The notes beneath the pieces were generated by a model that saw nothing but the letters and a program-made list of their open reading frames with translations, ran no database searches and was not told where the DNA came from. Below are positions 7,562 through 15,526 of a DNA stretch of 51,816 nt, one piece after another. The DNA comes from Rikenellaceae bacterium (GTDB lineage: Bacteria > Bacteroidota > Bacteroidia > Bacteroidales > Rikenellaceae). The position numbers and the translations under genes were made by a program. The stretch's first letter is position 1; every line of letters begins with the position of its first letter. Location: NCBI GenBank assembly GCA_015059805.1, contig SUZO01000018.1, positions 1 to 51,816 of the forward strand, read 5' to 3'.

Positions 7562-8692
7562 ATGAAAAGTATAATTATAACAGGCGGTGCGGGTTTTATC
7601 GGTAGCCACGTTGTTCGCCTCTTTGTAAATAAATACCCAAACTACAGAGTTATCAACCTGGATAAACTGACATACGCGGGTAACCTTGCAAATCTTAAGG
7701 ATATAGAAGATAAGCCAAACTACACCTTTGTCAAGGCTGACATCTGCGACTTTGACACCGTGCTGTCACTTATGCAGCAGTACGAGGTAGATGGCATTAT
7801 CCACCTTGCAGCAGAGAGTCATGTAGACCGCAGTATCAAAGACCCATTTACCTTTGCAAAGACAAATGTTATAGGTACGCTATCACTGCTTCAGGCGGCT
7901 CGCATATACTGGGAGTCACTACCAGAGAGATATGAGGGTAAGCGATTCTACCACATCTCTACCGACGAGGTCTATGGAGCACTTGAGATGACTCATCCAG
8001 AGGGCATTAAGCCTCCATTCTCTACTTCTGCATCGTCAGAACATCATCTTGCCTACGGCACAGACTTCTTCTACGAGACAAATAAGTACAATCCACACTC
8101 GCCATACTCCGCTTCAAAGGCATCTTCAGACCACTTTGTGCGCGCATTCCACGATACATACGGCATGCCTACCATTGTTACCAACTGCTCAAACAACTAT
8201 GGTCCATATCAGTTTCCTGAGAAGCTCATTCCACTCTTTATCAACAACATTCGCCATCGCAAACCACTGCCAGTATATGGCAAGGGGGAGAATGTACGCG
8301 ACTGGCTCTATGTTGTAGACCACGCAAGGGCTATTGACACTATTTTCCACAACGGCAAGGTCAGCCAGACCTACAACATTGGTGGCTTTAACGAGTGGAA
8401 GAATATTGACCTTATCCGCGTGCTTATTCGTACTGTAGACCGAGCACTTGGCAATCCAGAGGGGGCGAGTGAGGGTTTGATAACATACGTAACCGACCGC
8501 GCAGGTCATGATTTACGTTATGCTATTGACTCAACAAAGCTACAGAAAGAGCTCGGATGGGAGCCATCACTACAGTTTGAAGAGGGTATTGAAAAGACCG
8601 TTGCCTGGTATCTTGACAACCAGGAGTGGATGGACAATATCACCTCTGGAGAGTATGAAAACTACTACAACGAGATGTACGCAAATCGTTAA
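7562..8692 (+). CDS. rfbB: dTDP-glucose 4,6-dehydratase (RmlB)
   Basis: It is the NAD+-dependent second enzyme of dTDP-L-rhamnose synthesis, converting dTDP-glucose to the 4-keto-6-deoxy sugar. The 376-residue protein shows GGAGFIGSH for NAD binding, the STDEVYG motif with the catalytic Asp-Glu pair, YSASKASSDH with the catalytic Tyr and Lys, and NCSNNYGPYQFPEKLIP near the substrate site. It is slightly longer than E. coli RmlB because of an insert after STDEVYG, which is common in Bacteroidetes. It closes the contiguous A-C-D-B block. Confidence 0.97.
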   Translation: MKSIIITGGAGFIGSHVVRLFVNKYPNYRVINLDKLTYAGNLANLKDIEDKPNYTFVKADICDFDTVLSLMQQYEVDGIIHLAAESHVDRSIKDPFTFAKTNVIGTLSLLQAARIYWESLPERYEGKRFYHISTDEVYGALEMTHPEGIKPPFSTSASSEHHLAYGTDFFYETNKYNPHSPYSASKASSDHFVRAFHDTYGMPTIVTNCSNNYGPYQFPEKLIPLFINNIRHRKPLPVYGKGENVRDWLYVVDHARAIDTIFHNGKVSQTYNIGGFNEWKNIDLIRVLIRTVDRALGNPEGASEGLITYVTDRAGHDLRYAIDSTKLQKELGWEPSLQFEEGIEKTVAWYLDNQEWMDNITSGEYENYYNEMYANR

Positions 8693-8721
8693 ATTACCAC
8701 CACACCTAACCGAACTTACTA

Positions 8722-10023
8722 ATGAAGATAATTTCCGCTCTTATCTCCAAAATAAAAGATAGCCAAATTGCCAAAGACTCATCATGGGCAGTTATTGGCA
8801 GCGCTGTCAGTAAGTGTGCAGCAATGATTGTCGGCATTATCATTGCTCGACTATTAGGTGTAGATGCGTTTGGAGAGTACGGCATGGTCAAGAGTACCTT
8901 GTTCTACATAGCCGTATTCTCCACCTTTGGTCTTGGTAGCACTGCCAACAGATATATGGCGCAGTGCCAAGCTAATGATTACAGTTCAATCTATAACATA
9001 ATACACAACTCTATCGCCATTACACTTATCACAAGTTCTATTATGGCGGTACTACTCTTTACATGCGCAGGATTTATAGCCGACGAGCCGCATCTTGTAC
9101 TTATTCTGCGCTACACCTCATTTATCGTTATCTTTAATGCGATAAATACCACCCAGCTTGGTCTACTTTCAGGACTTAAGCTATTTAAGGCTATTGCCAT
9201 AAACAACACCATTTCAGGTATAGCCACACTCATACTCGGCGTTACATTAACATTCTACTTTAGCCTCTCTGGTGCAGTAGCGGCACTCTTTGCATCAACA
9301 ATGCTACAGTGTATTCTCAACCAGCTTTCACTACACCAACATCTTAAGACAATCCGCCAGAGTAGTTCGGATAATATTACAAATCGCCCTGCAACTACTA
9401 TTGGTCACCTCTTTAGATTTTCTCTGCCTATCGCAATGCAGGAGAGCGTCTATGTCAGTGCAAGTTGGATTAGAATTATGTTGATAACCTCGCTTGCCGG
9501 TTACGATGAGCTTGGTCTGTACACAGCAACAAACCAATGCCACCAGATTATCATCTTTATCCCAAATGTGCTTCGTAACGTCATACTATCTCACCTGTCA
9601 AGTTCGCTGAATGATAATGCTCGCCATAAGCAGACATTCTCAACGATGATTAAGATAAATCTCGTCTCAACGATGCTTCCAGCATTTGCCATTGCACTCT
9701 TCTCGCCGATTATTGAGCAGATATATGGAGATTCGTTTGTTGGTCTTGCCGGCGTGATTGTCATCACCGCCATTTCAAGCATCTTTGAGAGTATTTGTGA
9801 CATATATGTGCAGGAGTTTATCTCAAGGGGACATAACTGGATTACACTTTTAGGATATATCGTTAGAAATTATGGTTCACTACTTATCGCGCTGCCACTT
9901 CTACTCAAGTATGGCAACCAGAATGGAGCGTTGATGGCATTTGTGGCAATTATGATTTCTCAGATAATATATTGCATCATGTTACACATGCTATACAAGT
10001 ACAAGATACAAAGTAAACAGTAG
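8722..10023 (+). CDS. Polysaccharide flippase, Wzx/MATE-like
   Basis: The 433-residue, strongly hydrophobic protein has about 12-14 predicted transmembrane helices and the opening typical of polysaccharide-transport Wzx proteins (a short amphipathic N-terminus, then SSWAVIGSAVSKCAAMIVGIIIARLLG). Proteins of this type flip undecaprenyl-linked O-units across the inner membrane. It follows rfbB and precedes a Wzy-like gene, the classical Wzx/Wzy arrangement. Sequence alone cannot give the transported unit. Base composition is somewhat more AT-rich than the rfb genes, as is usual for the variable part of such clusters. Confidence 0.85.
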   Translation: MKIISALISKIKDSQIAKDSSWAVIGSAVSKCAAMIVGIIIARLLGVDAFGEYGMVKSTLFYIAVFSTFGLGSTANRYMAQCQANDYSSIYNIIHNSIAITLITSSIMAVLLFTCAGFIADEPHLVLILRYTSFIVIFNAINTTQLGLLSGLKLFKAIAINNTISGIATLILGVTLTFYFSLSGAVAALFASTMLQCILNQLSLHQHLKTIRQSSSDNITNRPATTIGHLFRFSLPIAMQESVYVSASWIRIMLITSLAGYDELGLYTATNQCHQIIIFIPNVLRNVILSHLSSSLNDNARHKQTFSTMIKINLVSTMLPAFAIALFSPIIEQIYGDSFVGLAGVIVITAISSIFESICDIYVQEFISRGHNWITLLGYIVRNYGSLLIALPLLLKYGNQNGALMAFVAIMISQIIYCIMLHMLYKYKIQSKQ

Positions 10024-10026
10024 CAA

Positions 10027-11289
10027 ATGAACGGAACACTTTTCTGTATATTCACGTTGTTGTACATGCTGTTCGGAGTATTATTCTACGAGCTGCGTGT
10101 CTTGACATTTATAGATGAAGTTGTTACCCTACTTATTGCTCTTTACGCATTTTTCAAGATACTCACACGCCAAATACCTTTCAATAAGCCATTTATTATC
10201 TGGTTAGTTGTATCATTTTTCTATCTGATATACTCCTTTGTTATTGAGTCTAATGAGCCAGAGGCTATAGTGAGTGACTTTATCATGCAATCTAAGCCAT
10301 ACCTGGTATTCTTTGGACTTCTGTGCATAAAACCGCGCTTGGAGAATCTCCATTTTAATCTACTACAAGGAGTCTGCTGGCTGAGTATATTTTTGCTTGT
10401 GGCAATATACATCCACCATCCCGATGACCGCGAAGTTGTCACCTACGGTGTTATGCTTACCGGCGAGGCACTCTCTGCTGTTGCAATTCTTATAGGTGCG
10501 CTATATTACCTCTGTTGCGATAGAGATTCTACTGCAACAAAGCTAACCACAATCCTAATTATGAGCGCAGGATTGCTATCCCCAACATCAAAATTTGGAG
10601 CAACATTTGTGGCTGCAATTCTGATACTCTTCTTTGTTGGCAAGCCTATTAAAATAAATCTTAAGTACCTGATAATGGGCAGTGTAATGCTTGCTGCGAT
10701 GTTTTTTGTTGTAAAAGACGAGTTTATCTTCTACTTTGTCAGAGATTATCAGTACAACGCACGTCCAATGCTCTATATAAAGATGTGGGAGATACTCTCC
10801 GACTATATACCTTTTGGTAGCGGATTTGCCACATACGCCAATCCAGCATCTATGATTTGGTACTCTCCACTATACTCAAAGTATAATCTTGACTCAATAT
10901 GGGGACTGGGCGAAAATAGCGATATGAACTTTGCTGCCGATACATACTACCCTATTTTAGCTCAGTTTGGATATGTAGGCATCGCGCTATTTATCTGGTT
11001 CTTCTACTACATTTTCAAGAAAATCAACAGCTGTTACAACCTCACTGCCGATATTAAGCGCTACAAGACGGCGCTGATAATTGTCTGTTATATCCTTATT
11101 CAGGCAACATCTAATGCCCTTGCTAACGAAAGATGTGTGGTTGCGATGTCAATACTTGTGCTTGCGCTATACAAATTTAGACCAACAACAAGGCTCACAC
11201 CTCTCAATAGTTTCGGACTTGACTTTGCAAGGAGCGTTGATAGTGATATAAATAATACAACAACAGATGAAAGTACTGTTAATAAATAA
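10027..11289 (+). CDS. O-antigen polymerase / ligase-like membrane protein (Wzy-type)
   Basis: The 420-residue protein has about 10-12 transmembrane segments and one larger periplasmic loop (about residues 235-315), the topology of O-antigen polymerases and O-antigen ligases. Such proteins polymerise lipid-linked O-units or ligate the polymer to lipid A core. They are poorly conserved, so the call rests on topology, length and place between Wzx and a glycosyltransferase. A polar Asn/Asp/Thr-rich tail ends the protein, and its last 23 bases overlap the next gene in another frame, implying tight operon packing. Polymerase versus ligase cannot be settled here. Confidence 0.7.
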   Translation: MNGTLFCIFTLLYMLFGVLFYELRVLTFIDEVVTLLIALYAFFKILTRQIPFNKPFIIWLVVSFFYLIYSFVIESNEPEAIVSDFIMQSKPYLVFFGLLCIKPRLENLHFNLLQGVCWLSIFLLVAIYIHHPDDREVVTYGVMLTGEALSAVAILIGALYYLCCDRDSTATKLTTILIMSAGLLSPTSKFGATFVAAILILFFVGKPIKINLKYLIMGSVMLAAMFFVVKDEFIFYFVRDYQYNARPMLYIKMWEILSDYIPFGSGFATYANPASMIWYSPLYSKYNLDSIWGLGENSDMNFAADTYYPILAQFGYVGIALFIWFFYYIFKKINSCYNLTADIKRYKTALIIVCYILIQATSNALANERCVVAMSILVLALYKFRPTTRLTPLNSFGLDFARSVDSDINNTTTDESTVNK

Positions 11290-12493
11290 CTTCCACTACC
11301 TACGAGGTGGTTCTGAGGCTGTATATTTCAATATGGCTGATATGCTTACGCGTGCAGGTCATAGTGTTATCTTTTTCAGTTGCAAAGATGCACGCAATAG
11401 TAGTTATGGCGCAAACGACCACTTTGTTGATTCAAATATGGCTATCAATCCAGTTCTTGGGGCTATGCGATATATCTACAACGGCAGCGCCAAGAGAGCA
11501 TTAGAGAGGTTGATTAAAGCCGAGAAGCCAGACATAGCGCACCTGCACCTATTCTGGGGAGGACTTTCATCGTCAATACTTGGTGTACTAAAGAGGTACA
11601 ACATCCCTATTGTCCACACTGCACATGATTTTCGCATGGTATGCCCCGCCTACACATTCCGCAGAGGTGACGGTGCAGTATGCGAGGCGTGCATTGATGG
11701 CAAGTATATCCACAGCCTGAAGAATCGCTGCTCGCAGAACCGAATAGCACATAGTGCACTGATGAGTGCCGAGGCATATTTCCGCAAGTGGTTCATACGC
11801 CCAGCAGAGTTGATTGACGGATATATCTTTGTCAGCCACTTTAGCTATCAGCAGCACCTGAAGGCACTACCAGGCATCAAGGACAAGCAGTGCGTTGTTG
11901 CTCACAATGCCATTGCGCCACTGCCGCCAAACCATATAAGCACTTCAAAAGGCGATTACTATCTCTACTTTGGTCGTCTAAGTCAGGAAAAGGGGCTGCA
12001 GACACTTATACAAGCCTTTACCGTTCTTAACCATCTACAGCTAAAAATTGTCGGAGAGGGTGAGATTAAGGAGCAACTTATGTCGATGGTTTCAACGCCA
12101 AATATAGAGTTCTGTGGCTATCAAAGTGGTGAGCAGTTACGACAGACAATACGCGATTGCAAGGCTATTGTTGTGCCGTCAGAGTGGTACGAAAACAACC
12201 CTATGACAATCATTGAGGCGCAAAGTGCTGGCATTCCAACTATTGGCGCACGTATTGGCGGCATTCCAGAGATTGTAGAGTCGGGTGTTACTGGTTATCT
12301 GTTCACGCCAAAGTCTGTAGATGAACTTACAGCTGCCATTGAGGCTGTTGAGGCACTTAATGAGGAGCAATATAGAGCTATGAGCCTCAGGTGTCGCGAG
12401 GTGGCTGCCGAGAAGTTTACCGAAGGGGCTCTCTATCCAAAGATTATTAACCTTTACAATACACTATTATGTCACTCAAGCAACAAGGAATAA
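11267..12493 (+). CDS. Glycosyltransferase family 4
   Basis: The 408-residue GT-B enzyme starts with the N-terminal acceptor-domain motif KVLLINNFHYLRGGSE. It has HTAHDFRMVCPAY in the first Rossmann domain, then a donor domain with YFGRLSQEKGLQTLI and the E-x7-E type nucleotide-sugar site near VPSEWYENNPMTIIEA and GGIPEIV. These are GT4 features (retaining transfer from an NDP-sugar). A CEACIDGKY...C segment is an internal Cys cluster seen in several GT4 members of polysaccharide loci. It overlaps the Wzy-like gene by 23 bp and the next gene by 25 bp. It is the only recognisable glycosyltransferase in the cluster. Confidence 0.9.
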   Translation: MKVLLINNFHYLRGGSEAVYFNMADMLTRAGHSVIFFSCKDARNSSYGANDHFVDSNMAINPVLGAMRYIYNGSAKRALERLIKAEKPDIAHLHLFWGGLSSSILGVLKRYNIPIVHTAHDFRMVCPAYTFRRGDGAVCEACIDGKYIHSLKNRCSQNRIAHSALMSAEAYFRKWFIRPAELIDGYIFVSHFSYQQHLKALPGIKDKQCVVAHNAIAPLPPNHISTSKGDYYLYFGRLSQEKGLQTLIQAFTVLNHLQLKIVGEGEIKEQLMSMVSTPNIEFCGYQSGEQLRQTIRDCKAIVVPSEWYENNPMTIIEAQSAGIPTIGARIGGIPEIVESGVTGYLFTPKSVDELTAAIEAVEALNEEQYRAMSLRCREVAAEKFTEGALYPKIINLYNTLLCHSSNKE

Positions 12494-12936
12494 ATCTCGA
12501 TTTATCACATATTCGCGCGGTAATTTTCTTTGCCCTTGCACGTATTCCGATGCCACGAACATGGCGTACGCTGTTTATTCGTGCCGCGGGGGTGAACCTT
12601 ACGGGCAAAAAGTACTTTATCGCCCGCGACGTGCAGTTTGATTCTATGCATCCAGGCAATATAACCATCCACAACGATGCGCATATCACCTCTGGGGTGC
12701 GTCTGCTGACACACCGCCTTGACACCACAAACCCCGACCGCGATGATATACACTTTATTGAGGGGCATATTACCATCGGCGAGCATGCCTTTATCGGTAG
12801 CGGTACGATAATCACTGGCGAGGTTAGTATCGGTCGCAGCGCCATTATCGGTGCAGGCAGCGTGGTAACAAAGTCTGTGGGGGATAATGAAATCTGGGCA
12901 GGCAATCCTGCAAAGTTTATCAAAATGAGAGCTTAA
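12469..12936 (+). CDS. Hexapeptide-repeat acyltransferase (acetyltransferase)
   Basis: The 155-residue protein has a left-handed beta-helix: repeats of the [IV]-G-x-x-[AS]-x-I kind from about residue 75 to 150 (ITIGEHAFIGSGTIITGEVSIGR, AIIGAGSVVTKSV) and the closing WAGNPAKFIK that is typical of CysE/LacA/NodL-type O-acetyltransferases. LLTH at about residue 82 is the expected catalytic His region. It probably acetylates a sugar of the repeat unit. It overlaps the glycosyltransferase gene by 25 bp, which ties it to the same operon. Confidence 0.85.
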   Translation: MSLKQQGINLDLSHIRAVIFFALARIPMPRTWRTLFIRAAGVNLTGKKYFIARDVQFDSMHPGNITIHNDAHITSGVRLLTHRLDTTNPDRDDIHFIEGHITIGEHAFIGSGTIITGEVSIGRSAIIGAGSVVTKSVGDNEIWAGNPAKFIKMRA

Positions 12937-12939
12937 GCA

Positions 12940-14040
12940 ATGGCAAAAATAACCTCAATAACAAAGCAACGACTCTTTGCACTGCTTCGCCTTGCACTTA
13001 TCGGAGGGGACTACTCACGACCTCTCTTTGACCGCATGAGCGACAGTAAGTGGCAAGATCTATATAATGCCGCCCTTGAGCAGGGTGTGCTCGCCTTTGC
13101 ATACGATGGCATTCGTAAGTTAGACGAGCAGTACCAACCAGAACTGGAGATTAAAGTACAGTGGGCATATAACGTCAGCCATATTGAGAAAATTAGCGCC
13201 AAACAGCTCAGCTCGGCAAATAAACTTATCAATTTCCTTGCTAAGAAGGATATTAAAACAATGATTCTCAAGGGGTTGTCTTTTGCATCAATATATCCAG
13301 AACCTACACACCGCCAGTCGGGGGATATTGACATATACCTTATGGGTGAGTATGCAAAGGGCAATGAGGAGGTTAAAAAAATGGGTATAGATGTTCGTTA
13401 CGACTACTTTGTACACTCAGAGTTTGTTGTTGAGGGTATAAATGTTGAGAATCACCTCTATTTTGTCAATCCTTTTGTCAATCGCTGTGGCGAGTATGTT
13501 CAGAAGGCTCTGCTTACGATGGTTGATAACCATAGCAACCACCCTATCGTCACTGGGGCGCTAATCCCTTCGGCAGAGTTCTCGGCACTCTTCTTGGCGC
13601 GTCACTCCTGCTGGCACTACGCCCGCGAGTGCATTAAGCTGAGGGATATTTGCGACTGGGGTATGCTGCTAAACCACTATAGGGATAGTTTGGACTGCCA
13701 AACGCTGCTCACTCACCTTGAGAATAGCGGTCTTACACGCTACGCATCTATTCTCACAACTATCGCTGAACAGATTTTGGGCGTTAAGTTGCCGCTTGAG
13801 TTCCCAGATAGATATGCTGAACTTTCGGAGCGAGTGCTGGATGATATTCTGAGCTACGATGATGAGCCGAAGCACACTCAGATGGGATTTTTGCGCGCCT
13901 TTATGCTCAAGACCCGCAACCGATTTGCTCGCAAATGGTGCTATGATAAAGTAGTACCAGATAGCTACTGGGGCAATATCTGGTACTCAATCAAGGGCTA
14001 TATCACAAACCCGCGCGCAATAAAAAAGGTCAAGCTATAA
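12940..14040 (+). CDS. Nucleotidyltransferase-like protein (NTP_transf_5 type)
   Basis: The 366-residue cytoplasmic protein carries a polymerase-beta-like nucleotidyltransferase core: ILKGLSFASIYPEPTHR followed by the G-D-I-D pair at about residues 129-132, the pattern of the 'uncharacterised nucleotidyltransferase' family often found in capsule and O-antigen clusters. Its length is normal for that family. The biochemical target is not known; a role in assembly or modification of the polysaccharide is inferred only from position. It begins 3 bp after the acyltransferase stop and is the last gene of the cluster. The terminal palindrome at 14042 follows immediately. Confidence 0.75.
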   Translation: MAKITSITKQRLFALLRLALIGGDYSRPLFDRMSDSKWQDLYNAALEQGVLAFAYDGIRKLDEQYQPELEIKVQWAYNVSHIEKISAKQLSSANKLINFLAKKDIKTMILKGLSFASIYPEPTHRQSGDIDIYLMGEYAKGNEEVKKMGIDVRYDYFVHSEFVVEGINVENHLYFVNPFVNRCGEYVQKALLTMVDNHSNHPIVTGALIPSAEFSALFLARHSCWHYARECIKLRDICDWGMLLNHYRDSLDCQTLLTHLENSGLTRYASILTTIAEQILGVKLPLEFPDRYAELSERVLDDILSYDDEPKHTQMGFLRAFMLKTRNRFARKWCYDKVVPDSYWGNIWYSIKGYITNPRAIKKVKL

Positions 14041-14041
14041 T

Positions 14042-14235
14042 AAGGTATGTTCTATAAATTAGGGCAAAAGTAATTCTGTTTTTGTGTAAATTCTGTTTCG
14101 GTCGCTTTTTGGTCTATTTTGGTATATTACTCGCCTTTTCTCGGTTACAATAGGCTATTGCGCCCTCAAAAAGCCGAGCAATCTGCTCAAAATATACTCA
14201 AAAATCGTCTCGACCTAATTTATAGAACCTACCTT
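14042..14235. repeat. 194-bp imperfect palindrome between convergent genes
   Basis: The 22-bp arm at 14042-14063 (AAGGTATGTTCTATAAATTA...) is the reverse complement of 14214-14235 with one mismatch. The interior (14064-14213) is also partly self-complementary: a TTTTTG...CTTTTTGG pattern on one side faces CTCAAAAAGCCGAG...CTCAAAAAT on the other. The element fills the whole gap between the polysaccharide cluster and the SDR gene, and includes the SDR stop codon. It could act as a bidirectional transcription stop or be a decayed non-autonomous mobile element; I saw no clear target-site duplication. Confidence 0.7.
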
Positions 14236-15011
14236 AACAATCTTCTCACCGCGGGAATCTTCATCACTGGCAGAATTATTACCGCTGGGAGAATTTTGCA
14301 CGCCGTTACGGCAATCTTTGTAAATAGTCCTGGAACGAGCGTTCTACGACCACGACGCATAGCGCGTAGAGCCTTGCGGGCAATCTTTTCGGGCGTGGTC
14401 ATAATGCCAAAAGCACGAAGATACTTGCGAGCGCGACTGCTCAAGTTATATAGTGGCGTATCTACCGCACCAGGGAAAACAGTTGTCACCGTGACGTTAT
14501 GCTCGCGCAACTCATACCACAGCGACTGTGCAAAACTTTTGAGGGCAACCTTTGTAGAGCCATAGAGCGACATTGTCGGATATGGAGTCCACGCGGTCAT
14601 TGAGCTGACAATAAGTATTCTGCCACTGCGGCGAGAGATCATATCGCGGGCAAAGAGTCTGCAGAGCTTCATCGGCGTTGTAAAGTGGAGCGCAGTGATA
14701 AAGTCTATGTAGCTCTCTGTAGTATTCAGGAATTTACCAAAGTGCAGCACGCCCGCATTGGAGATAAGGGTATCAACCTCGCCAACAGTCTGTGCAAAGG
14801 CATACACGCGCTCTGCCGCATCGGCAGCAGAGAGGTCAATGTCTAAAATTCTAACATCTACGCCATACTGCTCTGCTATGCTCCTTGAGACGCTCTGCAG
14901 GGCTTGTAGCTGATTGCTCACAAGAATCAGATTCTCGCCACGCGCGGCACTCTGACGGGCAAACTGCTCGCCAATGCCCGAACTTGAGCCAGTAATTAGT
15001 GTGTAGCTCAT
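14229..15011 (-). CDS. SDR-family NAD(P)-dependent oxidoreductase
   Basis: This is a classical short-chain dehydrogenase/reductase of 260 residues. The cofactor motif TGSSSGIGE is near the N-terminus, then the NAG motif (ISNAGVLHFG), the catalytic Ser in IVSSMTAW and YGSTK with the catalytic Tyr/Lys. The C-terminal stretch after about residue 190 is basic and ends in a hydrophobic helix, as in membrane-associated SDRs of the DltE/YqjQ kind. Substrate unknown. ATG at 15011 overlaps the stop of the upstream DUF486 gene (TGATG), so the two are translationally coupled. The last Arg codon and stop lie inside the palindrome. Confidence 0.88.
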   Translation of the reverse strand: MSYTLITGSSSGIGEQFARQSAARGENLILVSNQLQALQSVSRSIAEQYGVDVRILDIDLSAADAAERVYAFAQTVGEVDTLISNAGVLHFGKFLNTTESYIDFITALHFTTPMKLCRLFARDMISRRSGRILIVSSMTAWTPYPTMSLYGSTKVALKSFAQSLWYELREHNVTVTTVFPGAVDTPLYNLSSRARKYLRAFGIMTTPEKIARKALRAMRRGRRTLVPGLFTKIAVTACKILPAVIILPVMKIPAVRRLLR

Positions 15012-15379
15012 CACTTCTTAAATATAAAGTATACCGCCGCCACAAGACAGAGGAATCCCACAAGATGATTCCACTTGAGCGCCTCGTTCTTCATAACAAG
15101 CAAGACAATAACCGTAAAAACAGTGAGCGAGACCACCTCCTGAATAACCTTAAGCTCCCAAATTGAGAATGGACCGCCATACTCGGCACTGCCTAAACGG
15201 TTCGCCGGCACCATAAAGCAGTACTCAAATAGCGCGACTAACCAGCTAATGCCAATTACCGCTATAATGCCAATCCTCTCAAATCGGCTCTTAAACATCA
15301 CCTGCCCATACCACGCAAGTGTCATAAATAGATTTGAACAAACCAGAAGCGCAATCGCCCCCAAACCTCTTGATAACAT
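15011..15379 (-). CDS. DUF486 (DMT-like) small membrane protein
   Basis: The 122-residue protein has four hydrophobic helices and the characteristic central segment EYCFMVPANRLG...GGPFSIWELKVIQEV, which I recognise as the DUF486 family, distantly related to the drug/metabolite transporter superfamily and to EmrE-size proteins. Function is unknown; small-molecule transport is an inference from fold. It is the first gene of a two-gene operon with the SDR gene. Its start is just downstream of a region with two small hairpins. Confidence 0.85.
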   Translation of the reverse strand: MLSRGLGAIALLVCSNLFMTLAWYGQVMFKSRFERIGIIAVIGISWLVALFEYCFMVPANRLGSAEYGGPFSIWELKVIQEVVSLTVFTVIVLLVMKNEALKWNHLVGFLCLVAAVYFIFKK

Positions 15380-15526
15380 ATTGTTTGTATTTTTTTAACC
15401 GTTGGCAGTTCGCCATTAGCCATTAGCTATAAGTGGTGTCGGCAAAGCCGACAAATATTCATCCGCCAAGCGGATAACTTAAAATCTAAAGACTTAAATT
15501 AAAAAACCTAAATAGTCGCTTCGCTC
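15380..15526. other. Intergenic stretch with two short hairpins
   Basis: This gap lies downstream of the giant FISUMP lipoprotein gene and upstream of DUF486. It holds two perfect short hairpins, TGTCGGCAAAGCCGACA (15437-15453) and ATCCGCCAAGCGGAT (15461-15475), and a GCCATTA tandem (about 15411-15426). Either hairpin could stop minus-strand transcripts, although neither has a good U-tract. Confidence 0.5.

Noticed and set aside
12447..12923. 158-codon minus-strand ORF across the acyltransferase gene
   Set aside because: The plus strand encodes hexapeptide repeats in the cluster frame; the opposite frame gives a low-complexity Ile/Pro product.
15437..15475. Two short hairpins as strong terminators
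   Set aside because: Stems are perfect but no U-tract follows on either strand, so they are described only as hairpins.
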